The translations under genes were made by a program, and so were the position numbers. A stretch of DNA of 64,000 nucleotides, taken from assembly GCA_947627175.1 (NCBI GenBank), contig CANQVA010000002.1:62001-126000 (forward strand), written 5' to 3'. Shown in pieces: positions 1 through 10,003 of the stretch. The DNA comes from an uncultured Ruminococcus sp. (GTDB taxonomy: Bacteria > Bacillota > Clostridia > Oscillospirales > Ruminococcaceae). How positions within the stretch are numbered: the stretch's first letter is position 1; each line of letters opens with the position of its first letter. Below the pieces are notes generated by a model, which saw nothing but the letters and a program-made list of their open reading frames with translations, ran no database searches and was not told where the DNA came from.

Positions 1-350
1 ATGAAAGCAATAATGAAAGACCAAGCGGAGGAAACGGACGTAGAAATAAGGTCGTAAATATTCAGACAACAGCACAACTTCAGGTTGTACTTGTAAAACC
101 ATCAGCATTTACAGATGCAAAGCAGATTGCCGACCATCTTATTGCGAAGAAAACAGTTGTCCTTAATCTTGAAACGGCTTCTCCTGAAAACAAGAGGAGA
201 ATAATTGACTTTCTTGTGGGCGTTGCATATGCAAACGGCGGAAGTCTTAAACCCGTTGCAAACCTTACTTATATTATAACTCCGTATAACGTAGGATTTA
301 TAGGTGAGGATCTCGTCGGAGAACTTGAAAATAACGGTGTGTTTATATGA
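1..350 (+). CDS. sepF: Cell division protein SepF, C-terminal part (truncated by window start)
   Basis: Open frame from base 3 to TGA 348-350: ...NIQTTAQLQVVLVKPSAFTDAKQIADHLIAKKTVVLNLE...RRIIDFLVGVAYANGGSLKPVANLTYIITPYNV; SepF domain; upstream of ylmH/divIVA. Confidence 0.88.
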   Translation, partial: ESNNERPSGGNGRRNKVVNIQTTAQLQVVLVKPSAFTDAKQIADHLIAKKTVVLNLETASPENKRRIIDFLVGVAYANGGSLKPVANLTYIITPYNVGFIGEDLVGELENNGVFI

Positions 351-1108
351 TGGACACATCGTCTGAAAAGTTTTTCCATGCAAGACTTGGCGATATAGTC
401 AGACGGAGTGAACAGAACGGAATATGCAGTTTTTCCGATTTTCTTGACGAAAGGCAGTGTGCTGAAGCTGAAAAATGGTGTCTGCATAATACAGGCGGTC
501 TGATATATAAATTCTGGGGCGGTTTTCCCGATGCTGAAAGAAAAATGCTTGCAGTATATCCTGACTACTATGAAGAATATATTATGCAGGATTTTCCGTT
601 CAGATGCATTACTTTTACATACAGAAAAGAAGATAAACTTACTCACAGGGATTTTCTCGGTACATTTATGGGTATGCGTCTGAAACGTGACATAATAGGC
701 GATATTATCGTCGGTGAGGGAATAACACAGGCTTTTGTGACAGATGTTGCAGGAAAACTTATATTGTCAACCGTTTCCAAAATCGGACGGACAAGCGTTA
801 AGTGTTTCGGCGACAGACCCTTTGAAATGGAAGTCAAGCATGATTTCAAAAATATAAGCGGAACTGTTGCTTCACTCCGTCTTGACTGCGTTGTAAGCCT
901 TGCAATCGGATTAAGCCGTGAAAAGTCCGCTTTGCTGATACGTGCCGGCAAAGTGGAAGTAAATCATTTTACGGCTGAATCCGTTTCGGAAGAAGTCCGT
1001 GAATCTGATGTGATTTCCGTCAGAGGTTACGGAAAATTCATTATGTCGGGACAGACGGGAATGACAAGAAAAAATCGTATACATATTATTCTGAAAAAAT
1101 TTGTTTAG
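347..1108 (+). CDS. ylmH: YlmH-family S4-like RNA-binding protein
   Basis: C-terminal S4 motif (SREKSALLIRAGKVEVNHFTAES); ATGA overlap with sepF; followed by divIVA. Confidence 0.8.
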   Translation: MMDTSSEKFFHARLGDIVRRSEQNGICSFSDFLDERQCAEAEKWCLHNTGGLIYKFWGGFPDAERKMLAVYPDYYEEYIMQDFPFRCITFTYRKEDKLTHRDFLGTFMGMRLKRDIIGDIIVGEGITQAFVTDVAGKLILSTVSKIGRTSVKCFGDRPFEMEVKHDFKNISGTVASLRLDCVVSLAIGLSREKSALLIRAGKVEVNHFTAESVSEEVRESDVISVRGYGKFIMSGQTGMTRKNRIHIILKKFV

Positions 1109-1119
1109 AGGTGAAATAT

Positions 1120-1677
1120 ATGATTACTTCAAAAGATGTAAGAAACAAAAGATTTGAAAAAGCTGCTTTCGGCTATAAACAGGAAGAAATTGACGAGTTC
1201 TTTGCACAGCTTGAGGCGGAACTTGACGAAATGGAACGTGAACGCAATGAAGCAAATAATAAAATTCAGGTTCTTGCAGATAAAGTCCGTGAATACATGA
1301 GGGACGAGGACGCACTCAAAGATGCTCTACTTGGTGCCCAGAAACAGGGTCATAAAGTTATCAATGATGCACATGAAAAGGCTGAACAGATTATAGCAGA
1401 GGCACAGGCTAAAGCCGACGCTCTTGAAGATGAGGCAGTCCGCCAGCACGCTATAGCAATGGAAAAAAACCGTGAGGAAATAGCCAAAGAAAAAGAGGCT
1501 CTTATTGAGGCACAACAGCAAGTTGCAGATTTTAAGAAAAGTCTGTTTGATGTCTATAAAGAACATCTTGAACTTATTTCAACTATGCCCGAAACATATG
1601 AAGAGGCTACAGGACAAGTTCAGCCACAGACAGCTGAACAAATTGCGACTTCTATAATTTCGGAAGAGTTAGAATGA
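1120..1677 (+). CDS. divIVA: DivIVA domain protein
   Basis: MITSKDVRNKRFEKAAFGYKQEEIDEFFAQLEAEL, coiled coil; SD agaggtg supports ATG 1120 rather than GTG 1111. Confidence 0.87.
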   Translation: MITSKDVRNKRFEKAAFGYKQEEIDEFFAQLEAELDEMERERNEANNKIQVLADKVREYMRDEDALKDALLGAQKQGHKVINDAHEKAEQIIAEAQAKADALEDEAVRQHAIAMEKNREEIAKEKEALIEAQQQVADFKKSLFDVYKEHLELISTMPETYEEATGQVQPQTAEQIATSIISEELE

Positions 1678-1719
1678 TAATATGGAAATTCCTTAAAGGG
1701 AAAATATTATGAAAGGAGA

Positions 1720-1743
1720 ATTTTTCACAAAGTTGTGAAAAAT
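1720..1743 (+). promoter_or_regulatory. Inverted repeat/hairpin between SD and ileS start codon
   Basis: ATTTTTCACAA-AG-TTGTGAAAAAT, 11-bp arms; SD AAGGAG at 1712-1717, ATG at 1754. Confidence 0.55.
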
Positions 1744-1753
1744 CATGTAAAAA

Positions 1754-4525
1754 ATGTCATTGGATTACAATACTACCCTTAATTTACCTAAAACAGATTT
1801 CCCTATGCGTGGAAATCTTCCGAAAAGAGAACCGGCTACTCTTGAAAAATGGGAAAATGAAAGGCTTTATTATAAGATGATTGAAAAAAATCAGGGCAAG
1901 CCGTCATACATTCTTCACGATGGCCCACCTTATGCAAACGGTGAAATTCATCTCGGTACAGCTCTGAATAAAACTCTCAAAGACTTTATAGTAAAATATA
2001 AAAATATGAGCGGTTTTTGTGCTCCCTATGTTCCCGGCTGGGATACTCACGGTCTGCCGATTGAGTTAAAGGCAATGAAAGCGATAGGTGTTGAAAATGG
2101 TGCAATTCCGCCCACTGAACTTAGAAAGCATTGCCATGACTTTGCAATGAAACACGTTCAGAATCAGATGAATCAGTTCAAACGCCTTGGAACACTCGGA
2201 GATTATGACGACCCATATCTTACACTTAAACCGGAGTTTGAGGCACGTCAAGTTGAAGTTTTCGGTGAAATGGCAAAGAGGAGTTATATGTATAAGGGAC
2301 TAAAACCCGTTTATTGGTGTCCCGATTGCAATACCGCCCTTGCAGAAGCTGAAATTGAATATTCAAATGACCCGTGCCACTCTATCTATGTAAAATTCAA
2401 TGTTACAGATGATAAGGGTATTTTTACAGGAATGGGTCTTGATTTGTCAAAGATTTATTTTGTTATATGGACTACTACTACATGGACTATTCCCGGAAAC
2501 CTTGCTATATGTCTTGGCCCTGAATATAATTATACACTTGTAAAGTCAGGCGATGAATATTATGTAATGGCTGAAGAACTTGTTAAAACTACCATGGAAA
2601 CAGCAGGTATTACAGAATATACAACGGACGGTATTTTCACGGGTGCAGAACTTGAGGGCATGAAAACAAAGCACCCTCTTTATGACAGGCTCTCCCCCGT
2701 TATTGTCGGCGACCATGTAACCCTTGAAAGCGGTACAGGCTGTGTTCATACTGCCCCCGGCTATGGTGTTGAGGACTTTGAAGTATGCAAGAAATACGAC
2801 GATATAGGAATTATTGTATGTGTTGACTCAAAGGGAAAACAGACTGCCGAAGCAGGCGAATTTGAGGGCATGGACACTGATACGGCAAATAAGGCTATTG
2901 CAAAGAAACTTGAAGAACTTAACGCACTTCTTGCTATTCATAAAATTGTTCATCAGTATCCGCACTGCTGGAGATGCAACAGCCCCATTATTTACCGTGC
3001 GACTGAACAGTGGTTCTGCTCCGTAAACGGTTTCAAAGACGAAGCTGTAAAAGCTATTGAGTCTGTAAAATGGATTCCCGAATGGGGAGAAGACAGAATT
3101 AAAGGCATGGTTCGTGACAGAAGTGACTGGTGTATTTCACGTCAGAGAACATGGGGTGTTCCGATTCCGATTATCTACTGTAAAGACTGCGGTAAACCTA
3201 TTGTAAACGATGATACCATAAAAGCAATTGCAGACCTTTTTCGTGCTGAAGGTTCTGACGCATGGTGGACTAAAGATATTAAGGAATTTATTCCCGAAAG
3301 TGTAAAATGTGAATGTGGTTGTAGTGAGTTCACAAAGGAATATGACATTATGGACGTATGGTTTGACAGCGGAGTTTCACACACCGCCGTTATGGAACAA
3401 AATAAAAATCTCTCTTGGCCTGCTGACCTTTATTTAGAGGGTGCTGACCAATACAGAGGCTGGTTTCAGTCATCACTTCTTACTTCTGTAGTATACAAGG
3501 GTTCTGCACCTTATAAAGCCGTATGTACTCACGGTTGGGTTGTTGACGGAGAAGGCAAAACTATGCACAAGTCACTCGGAAACGGCATTGACCCAAGTGA
3601 AATTACTGAACAATACGGAGCTGATATTTTAAGACTTTGGGTTGCATCTTCTGATTATCATTCTGATATAAGAATTTCAAAGCCTATTCTCAGCCAACTT
3701 TCCGATGCTTATAAGAAAATAAGAAATACAGCAAGATTCATTCTCGGAAATCTCGGTAACGGCAATGGATTCAACCCCGATACTGACAGTGTTTCAGATG
3801 ATAAACTTACAGAACTTGACAAGTGGGCAATGATGCGTCTTGACACACTTATTGACAAAGTAAACGAAGGCTATAATGCTTTTGATTTTCATATTGTATT
3901 CCATGCAATTCATAATTTCTGTGTAATTGATATGTCTAATTTCTATCTTGATATTATTAAGGACAGACTTTACTGCGAAAAAGAAAATTCTGAACTCCGT
4001 CGTTCTGCACAGACTGTTATGTATAAAATTCTCAGTGCTGTTGCAAGACTTTCCGCTCCTATTATTTCATTTACAGCGGAAGAAATATGGGGATTTATGC
4101 CTCATTCTTCAAATGACGATACACAGAGTGTTTTCCTTAATCAGATGCCCGAAAAGTCAGGCATTGAATTTAGTGCGGAATTTGTTGAAAAGTGGAACTT
4201 CATTTATTCAGTCCGTGAGTCTGTAAACAAAGTTCTTGAAGAAGCAAGAAATGAAAAGACAATAGGAAAATCACTTGAAGCAGGAATTATTGTTCATGCG
4301 TCCGCAGAAGATTATGAAAGATATAATGCACTTGCTGAACAGTTTGCGGAAATTCTTATTGTTTCAGACGTTAAAGTTGAAAAATCCGAAAGCGGAACAA
4401 GTTTTGAAGTTGTAAAGGCAGAGGGCGAAAAATGTGAACGTTGCTGGTGTTATTCAAAGTATGTAGGCACAAATCACGAACACCCGACACTTTGTAAAAG
4501 ATGTGTAACTGCTGTTGAAGTATAA
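1754..4525 (+). CDS. ileS: Isoleucine--tRNA ligase
   Basis: 923 aa; HDGPPYANGEIHLG (HIGH-type) and KTMHKSLGN (KMSKS-type) motifs; C-terminal zinc motif CERCW...CKRC. Confidence 0.97.
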   Translation: MSLDYNTTLNLPKTDFPMRGNLPKREPATLEKWENERLYYKMIEKNQGKPSYILHDGPPYANGEIHLGTALNKTLKDFIVKYKNMSGFCAPYVPGWDTHGLPIELKAMKAIGVENGAIPPTELRKHCHDFAMKHVQNQMNQFKRLGTLGDYDDPYLTLKPEFEARQVEVFGEMAKRSYMYKGLKPVYWCPDCNTALAEAEIEYSNDPCHSIYVKFNVTDDKGIFTGMGLDLSKIYFVIWTTTTWTIPGNLAICLGPEYNYTLVKSGDEYYVMAEELVKTTMETAGITEYTTDGIFTGAELEGMKTKHPLYDRLSPVIVGDHVTLESGTGCVHTAPGYGVEDFEVCKKYDDIGIIVCVDSKGKQTAEAGEFEGMDTDTANKAIAKKLEELNALLAIHKIVHQYPHCWRCNSPIIYRATEQWFCSVNGFKDEAVKAIESVKWIPEWGEDRIKGMVRDRSDWCISRQRTWGVPIPIIYCKDCGKPIVNDDTIKAIADLFRAEGSDAWWTKDIKEFIPESVKCECGCSEFTKEYDIMDVWFDSGVSHTAVMEQNKNLSWPADLYLEGADQYRGWFQSSLLTSVVYKGSAPYKAVCTHGWVVDGEGKTMHKSLGNGIDPSEITEQYGADILRLWVASSDYHSDIRISKPILSQLSDAYKKIRNTARFILGNLGNGNGFNPDTDSVSDDKLTELDKWAMMRLDTLIDKVNEGYNAFDFHIVFHAIHNFCVIDMSNFYLDIIKDRLYCEKENSELRRSAQTVMYKILSAVARLSAPIISFTAEEIWGFMPHSSNDDTQSVFLNQMPEKSGIEFSAEFVEKWNFIYSVRESVNKVLEEARNEKTIGKSLEAGIIVHASAEDYERYNALAEQFAEILIVSDVKVEKSESGTSFEVVKAEGEKCERCWCYSKYVGTNHEHPTLCKRCVTAVEV

Positions 4526-4569
4526 TTATTTATCATATTGCCTGTTGTCTTAACGTCGGCAGGCAGTAT

Positions 4570-5097
4570 TTGTTGAAAGGGAAATTGATGGCTGTTTTTC
4601 TTGTTGTTATGATTGCTGTACTTGTGGGTACAGACCAGATTGTCAAAAACTGGGCGGTTGAAACTCTACAGCCAAAAGGCAGTATGGATTTCATTCATTT
4701 CGGCGACTTTGAAATAATTGACCTGACATATCTTGAAAACGACGGTGCAATTTTCGGGAGTATGGCAGGGCAAAGGTGGTTTCTTGTGGGGTTTACTTCG
4801 CTTGTGATTATTGCCGGAATTATTGCAATGTTTGTATTGATAAAGCGTTCAAAACTGCTTGACATTGCAATGGGGCTTTTCATTGCGGGCGGTATAGGAA
4901 ATCTTATTGACCGTATACGCCTTGGTTACGTTGTTGATATGTTTGAAATAAAGTTATTCAGATTTGCAATTTTCAATGTTGCCGATATATGCGTTACAGT
5001 GGCTTTTGTTCTGCTTCTGATTTATGGAATATTTATTGACCCGAAAATCGAAAAGGCAAAACGTGATGACGGAAAAGAGGCAGAAAAAAATGACTGA
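4570..5097 (+). CDS. lspA: Lipoprotein signal peptidase (signal peptidase II)
   Basis: Multi-TM; GGIGNLIDRIRLGYVVDM and FNVADICV motifs; start may be ATG 4588. Confidence 0.92.
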   Translation: MLKGKLMAVFLVVMIAVLVGTDQIVKNWAVETLQPKGSMDFIHFGDFEIIDLTYLENDGAIFGSMAGQRWFLVGFTSLVIIAGIIAMFVLIKRSKLLDIAMGLFIAGGIGNLIDRIRLGYVVDMFEIKLFRFAIFNVADICVTVAFVLLLIYGIFIDPKIEKAKRDDGKEAEKND

Positions 5098-6004
5098 AAT
5101 AATAAATTTTTCTGTAAGTGAGGAAAACTCTGGCGGAAGAATTGACAAATATATTTCTGAAAATACTGATGGTCTTACACGTTCTGCCGTGCAGGGACTT
5201 CTTGAAAAGGGAAATATTCTCGTCAACGGAAAAAGCGTAAATAAAAATTACAAGCTGAAATTAAATGACAATATTTCCGTTGAAATTCCTGAACCGCAAG
5301 TCATGGACACTGTAGCGGAAAATATTCCGCTTAACATATTATATGAAGATGATGATTTGCTTGTTGTCAATAAACCGAAAGGAATGGTTGTACACCCTGC
5401 ACATGGAAATTATAACGGTACACTTGTAAACGCTTTACTTTATCACTGCGGAAAAAGTCTTTCGGGAATAAACGGAATAATCCGTCCGGGAATAGTTCAT
5501 AGAATTGACAAGAACACAAGCGGATTGCTTATTGTTGCGAAAAATGACAAAGCACATCTGCACCTTGCACAGCAGATTAAAGAACACAGTTTCACACGTG
5601 AATATGAAGCAGTTGCAACGGGTTATTTCAAAGAAATTTCAGGAACAGTTGATGCACCTATAGGACGGCATAAAACTGACCGAAAAAAAATGTGTGTGAC
5701 GGCAGAAAATTCCAGAAATGCCGTTACACATTATTCCGTAATAAAACAGTACGGCGGTTTTGCATACGTCCGTTTAAGGCTTGAAACAGGGCGTACTCAT
5801 CAGATACGAGTACATCTTTCATATATAGGACACCCTGTACTTGGTGACGATGTTTACGGAAAACCATACAAAGATATTGACGGTCAATGTCTGCACGCAC
5901 GAAAAATAGGATTCATTCACCCGACTACAGGGAAATATATGGAGTTTACAAGCGAATTGCCCGATTATTTCCGAAAAATATTGAACAAAATTGAAAAGAC
6001 TTGA
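5090..6004 (+). CDS. RluA/RluD family pseudouridine synthase
   Basis: S4 domain then GIVHRIDKNTSGLLIVAKND and LETGRTHQIRVHLSYIGHPVLGD. Confidence 0.92.
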   Translation: MTEIINFSVSEENSGGRIDKYISENTDGLTRSAVQGLLEKGNILVNGKSVNKNYKLKLNDNISVEIPEPQVMDTVAENIPLNILYEDDDLLVVNKPKGMVVHPAHGNYNGTLVNALLYHCGKSLSGINGIIRPGIVHRIDKNTSGLLIVAKNDKAHLHLAQQIKEHSFTREYEAVATGYFKEISGTVDAPIGRHKTDRKKMCVTAENSRNAVTHYSVIKQYGGFAYVRLRLETGRTHQIRVHLSYIGHPVLGDDVYGKPYKDIDGQCLHARKIGFIHPTTGKYMEFTSELPDYFRKILNKIEKT

Positions 6005-6020
6005 AAATGAGGTGAAAATT

Positions 6021-6842
6021 TTGTTTGAAGATATATCAAAAATTATTATTATGAGTGATATGGACGGCACTTTGCTTAATTCAGAAAAGAAAATTATTGA
6101 AAAAGACCGCAAGGCAATTGAAAAATTTATTTCACTCGGCGGAAAATTTACAGTTTCTACAGGGCGTACTATGGAATCATTTGAACAGTACCGTTCTTTG
6201 CTTGAACTGAAATTACCTGTAGTTTTGTATAATGGCGGAATTATTTATGATTATAATTTAGAAAAAGTTATGTATGCTGAATATCTGCCTGATGATGCAA
6301 GAAAAATAACACAGGAACTTGCAGACACTATGCAGGAAGCAGGCGGTGAAGTTCTCAAAATCGACAAGACGTATGTTTTCAGAAATAATTACTATCAGAA
6401 AATTCATACAGCTTTGTGCGGAATTTCTCCCGAATATACCGAACTTTCAAAAATTTCAGACGATGAATGGCTGAAAGTTCTTTTTGCGATGTCACCCGAT
6501 GATATTCCGAAAATGGAAGAAATAATAAAAGAAAAAAATTACAGTACGGTTGATTTTGTAAAATCCTCCGAAATTTTTATTGAAATGCTCCCGCATAATA
6601 TAAGCAAGGGTTCTGCACTTGAAGTTTACAGAAAACTTGACGGCATGGCGGATTTTACTTTCGTCGCAATAGGTGATTTTGATAATGATATTGAAATGAT
6701 TGTTAATGCTGATATTGGCGTTTGTCCTGCAAATGCAGAAGAATCAGTTAAAAAAGTTTCTGATATTGTGCTATCGGAAAGCTGTGACAATGGTGCTGTT
6801 GCGGAGCTTATTGAATATATAATTGAAAAGTGTAAACGATGA
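6021..6842 (+). CDS. Cof-type HAD-superfamily hydrolase
   Basis: MSDMDGTLLNSEKKI (DxDGT), VAIGDFDNDIEMI; SD gaggtg before TTG 6021. Confidence 0.85.
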   Translation: MFEDISKIIIMSDMDGTLLNSEKKIIEKDRKAIEKFISLGGKFTVSTGRTMESFEQYRSLLELKLPVVLYNGGIIYDYNLEKVMYAEYLPDDARKITQELADTMQEAGGEVLKIDKTYVFRNNYYQKIHTALCGISPEYTELSKISDDEWLKVLFAMSPDDIPKMEEIIKEKNYSTVDFVKSSEIFIEMLPHNISKGSALEVYRKLDGMADFTFVAIGDFDNDIEMIVNADIGVCPANAEESVKKVSDIVLSESCDNGAVAELIEYIIEKCKR

Positions 6843-6884
6843 ATACGGCAATGCCGTTAAAATAAATAATGCATGGAGGTTAAT

Positions 6885-7724
6885 ATGGACGTATCTATCA
6901 AAAAGGATTTGCAGAAAAAAGCCTGCAAAGTAAGAATGGGCGTTATTGAGAGTACCTATAACGCTAAATCAGGACACCCCGGCGGTTCGCTTTCTATCAG
7001 CGATACACTCACTTATCTATATTATAACAAAATGAACGTTGACCCGAATGACCCCGAAAATCCCGACAGGGACAGGCTTGTTCTTTCAAAAGGTCATACT
7101 GCCCCCGCACTTTACGCTGTACTTGCACAAAAAGGCTATTTTTCAGAAAATGAATTGAAATCACTCAGACATATCGGTTCAATGCTTCAGGGACATCCCT
7201 GCATTCATACAAACGGTATTGATATGTCAAGCGGTTCACTCGGACAAGGAATATCCGCCGCTTGCGGTATGGCACTTGCAGGAAAAATTGACAATAAATC
7301 ATATAAAGTTTATACTATTCTTGGCGACGGCGAAATTCAGGAAGGTCAGGTGTGGGAAGCGGCAATGTTTGCGGCTCATTATAAACTTGATAATCTTGTT
7401 GCCGTTGTTGATAATAACGGTTTGCAGATTGACGGCTCTATAAATGAAGTCTGCTCTCCTGAACCGATTACAGATAAATTTGCATCTTTCGGCTGGCACG
7501 TAATCACTATTGACGGACATAATTTTGATGACATTGACCGTGCATTCATAGAGGCTGATACAATAATTGACAAGCCTGTTGTTATCATTCAAAAATCTGT
7601 AAAGGGCAAAGGCGTTTCATTTATGGAAAATCAGGTAGATTGGCACGGTAAAGCCCCCAACAAAGAACAATATGAACAAGCTATGGCTGAACTGAATGCA
7701 CAGTTAAAGGAATTGGAGGAATGA
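6885..7724 (+). CDS. Transketolase, N-terminal subunit
   Basis: AKSGHPGGSLSISDTL, LSKGHTAPALYA, TPP motif LGDGEIQEGQVWEA. Confidence 0.93.
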   Translation: MDVSIKKDLQKKACKVRMGVIESTYNAKSGHPGGSLSISDTLTYLYYNKMNVDPNDPENPDRDRLVLSKGHTAPALYAVLAQKGYFSENELKSLRHIGSMLQGHPCIHTNGIDMSSGSLGQGISAACGMALAGKIDNKSYKVYTILGDGEIQEGQVWEAAMFAAHYKLDNLVAVVDNNGLQIDGSINEVCSPEPITDKFASFGWHVITIDGHNFDDIDRAFIEADTIIDKPVVIIQKSVKGKGVSFMENQVDWHGKAPNKEQYEQAMAELNAQLKELEE

Positions 7725-7730
7725 AATGAT

Positions 7731-8678
7731 ATGGCAGATGTAATTAAAAAAGCTACAAGAGATAGCTATGGTGAAAGTTTAAGGGATTTGGCAGAGGAAT
7801 ATAAAAATCTTGTAGTTCTTGATGCCGACCTTGCAGGAGCTACAAGAACAAGCATTTTTAAAAAGGCTTATCCCGAAAGATTCTTTGACTGCGGTATTGC
7901 TGAAGCCAATATGATGGGTATTGCGGCAGGGCTTGCCACTTGCGGAAAAATTCCTTTTGCAAGTAGTTTTGCAATGTTTGCGGCAGGACGTGCTTTTGAA
8001 ATAGTAAGAAATTCTATAGGATATCCGCATCTCAATGTAAAAATCGGTGCAACTCATGCCGGAATTTCAGTGGGTGAAGACGGTGCAACACATCAATGCA
8101 ACGAAGATATAGCACTCATGAGAACTATTCCGGGCATGACGATTATTAACCCTTGCGACGATGTTGAGGCAAAAGCCGCTGTAAAGGCTGCACTTGATTT
8201 TGAGGGGCCTGTTTATATGCGTTTCGGAAGACTTGCTGTTCCGATAATAAACGATAAAGAAAGTTACAAGTTTGAACTTGGCAAAGGCATTGTAATGAAA
8301 GACGGCAACGACATAACTATTGTTGCTACAGGTCTTATGGTGAATGAGGCACTTGAAGCCGCAAAAATTCTTGAAACAGAAGGTATTTCCGCAAGAGTTG
8401 TAAATATACACACAATAAAACCGCTTGACAAAGAGCTTATATGCAAGTGTGCAAAGGAAACGGGTGCTATAGTAACGGCAGAAGAACACAGCATTATTGG
8501 CGGTCTTGGTTCAGCAGTTGCAGAAACAGTGACTGAATGCTGTCCCGTACCTGTTATAAAAATAGGTGTAAACGACGTTTACGGACATTCAGGCTCTGCT
8601 GTTGACTTGCTGAAGGAATTTGGACTGTCTGCTGAAAATATCGTGAATAAAACAAAAGAAGCCGTTAAACTCAAATAA
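7731..8678 (+). CDS. Transketolase, C-terminal subunit
   Basis: FFDCGIAEANMMGIAAGLATCGKIPF; GHSGSAVDLLKEFGL. Confidence 0.93.
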   Translation: MADVIKKATRDSYGESLRDLAEEYKNLVVLDADLAGATRTSIFKKAYPERFFDCGIAEANMMGIAAGLATCGKIPFASSFAMFAAGRAFEIVRNSIGYPHLNVKIGATHAGISVGEDGATHQCNEDIALMRTIPGMTIINPCDDVEAKAAVKAALDFEGPVYMRFGRLAVPIINDKESYKFELGKGIVMKDGNDITIVATGLMVNEALEAAKILETEGISARVVNIHTIKPLDKELICKCAKETGAIVTAEEHSIIGGLGSAVAETVTECCPVPVIKIGVNDVYGHSGSAVDLLKEFGLSAENIVNKTKEAVKLK

Positions 8679-8697
8679 TTATTAAAATAGAACAATA

Positions 8698-8732
8698 CAG
8701 ACCTGCTTTTTTCACAGTGGGTCTGTTTTTTT
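8698..8732 (+). terminator. Intrinsic terminator after transketolase
   Basis: CAGACC...GGTCTG followed by T7. Confidence 0.7.
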
Positions 8733-8762
8733 GTAAGAAAGGTGAAAAATCGCAGAAAGTTC

Positions 8763-8791
8763 TTTACATCGCCTGAAAATTGTGATATAAT
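8763..8791 (+). promoter_or_regulatory. Sigma70-type promoter
   Basis: TTTACA-N17-TATAAT. Confidence 0.6.
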
Positions 8792-8826
8792 TTAGAGTAA
8801 TTACAGAAAAAGGAGAAATAAATTTT

Positions 8827-9960
8827 ATGAACAAAGGAAGTCAGCGAAGAAAAAAAAGAAAATACAAAATTCGCTATGACCGTGTTTTTGCGGTTTTGTT
8901 TGCCCTTGTCGTTATGAGTATGGTTGTAACATCATGCGTAAAGGGAATGTTGAGAAAAGACGACAAATCTGTTCTGAAAAGTACGGAAAATGTTTCAGCG
9001 GATAATTCCGCAAAGACAGAAGAAAGTGAAATAACAACAAGTCTGCCGGAAGTCACTACAGAAGAAACAACAACAAGCGTTTCAGAAGATTTTGCCGTAA
9101 ATACTTCGACTACATCAATGACAACAACAACGACTACTGAAAAAACCACAACAACTACAACTACTACTGTCACACGTGATAAAGAATCTCTGCCAAAAGA
9201 TTATACAACTGTTTCTGTAAGCAATGAAAAAGTATATAGCGGTGACCTTGTAATGGTAAATCCAAATCATATTTATCATTTTTTGCCTGATGACATTGAA
9301 CTTGTAACTCTTTATGACCATATAAGCACGGAATACTACGGCGTTAGTGATTTGGTTATAAGTCTTGATGCTGAAGTAGTTGAACATCTTAACAAGTTTA
9401 TGCAGGACTTTGCGGAAACTCAATATAATACCGATATATTCATTATAGGCGGTTATCGTTCGGCAGAAGAACAGAATCAGAAATATAGTTACGGTACAAC
9501 TTACACTATCGGCGGATTTTCCGATTATCATACAGGCAGAAGTTTTGATATGGGAGTTTTTCCGCAGAATGGCTCAAGTTCCGGGTATTATTCGCCTACA
9601 GGTGTTTATTCATGGATAGATGAACACGCCTCTGATTACGGCTTTGTTTTAAGGTATCCCGAAGGCAAGGAAAGTATAACAGGTGAAAGAACAAGAACAC
9701 AAACATATAGATATGTAGGTGTTCCTCATTCAACATATATGAAACAGAATAACCTTTGTCTTGAAGAGTATATTGAGAAACTTAAATCATATACTATGAA
9801 CAAACCTCTTGAAATTTCATCGGGAACAGGACTTTACAAAGTTTATTATGTCATGGCTGATTATGATGATATGACAGATATCGGAGTTCCGAAAAACAGT
9901 GAATATGAAATTTCGGGAAACAATGAGGACGGATTTATTGTTACCGTCAAAGTTAATTGA
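8827..9960 (+). CDS. VanY/DdcY-like M15-family D-Ala-D-Ala carboxypeptidase homolog with Thr-rich linker; active site partly lost
   Basis: SDYHTGRSFDMGVF (SxHxxGxxxD), GFVLRYPEGKESITG...YRYVG; N-terminal TM and TTTTTTEKTTTTTTTT linker. Confidence 0.8.
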   Translation: MNKGSQRRKKRKYKIRYDRVFAVLFALVVMSMVVTSCVKGMLRKDDKSVLKSTENVSADNSAKTEESEITTSLPEVTTEETTTSVSEDFAVNTSTTSMTTTTTTEKTTTTTTTTVTRDKESLPKDYTTVSVSNEKVYSGDLVMVNPNHIYHFLPDDIELVTLYDHISTEYYGVSDLVISLDAEVVEHLNKFMQDFAETQYNTDIFIIGGYRSAEEQNQKYSYGTTYTIGGFSDYHTGRSFDMGVFPQNGSSSGYYSPTGVYSWIDEHASDYGFVLRYPEGKESITGERTRTQTYRYVGVPHSTYMKQNNLCLEEYIEKLKSYTMNKPLEISSGTGLYKVYYVMADYDDMTDIGVPKNSEYEISGNNEDGFIVTVKVN

Positions 9961-9967
9961 CAGGCGG

Positions 9968-10003
9968 AAAGAGCTACGGAAATTTTTCCTTAGCTCTTTT
10001 CTG
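9968..10003 (+). terminator. Intrinsic terminator
   Basis: AAAGAGCTA c GGAAA ... TTTCC t TAGCTCTTT. Confidence 0.65.

Noticed and set aside
1678-1753. T-box riboswitch upstream of ileS
   Set aside because: Gap is too short and has no T-box sequence (TGGNACC-type) or terminator
3175-3384. Various 60-140 aa antisense ORFs inside ileS, transketolase, groEL and other genes
   Set aside because: Overlap strongly coding frames, lack SDs and recognisable domains
6885-8678. Transketolase split in two as a possible frameshifted pseudogene
   Set aside because: Two-subunit transketolases are normal in many Firmicutes; each part has its own start region and intact motifs
8874-9173. Minus-strand 99-aa ORF rich in Val (VVVVVV)
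   Set aside because: It is only the complement of the ACA/ACT Thr-linker repeats; same for 43753-44130 and 45546-45776
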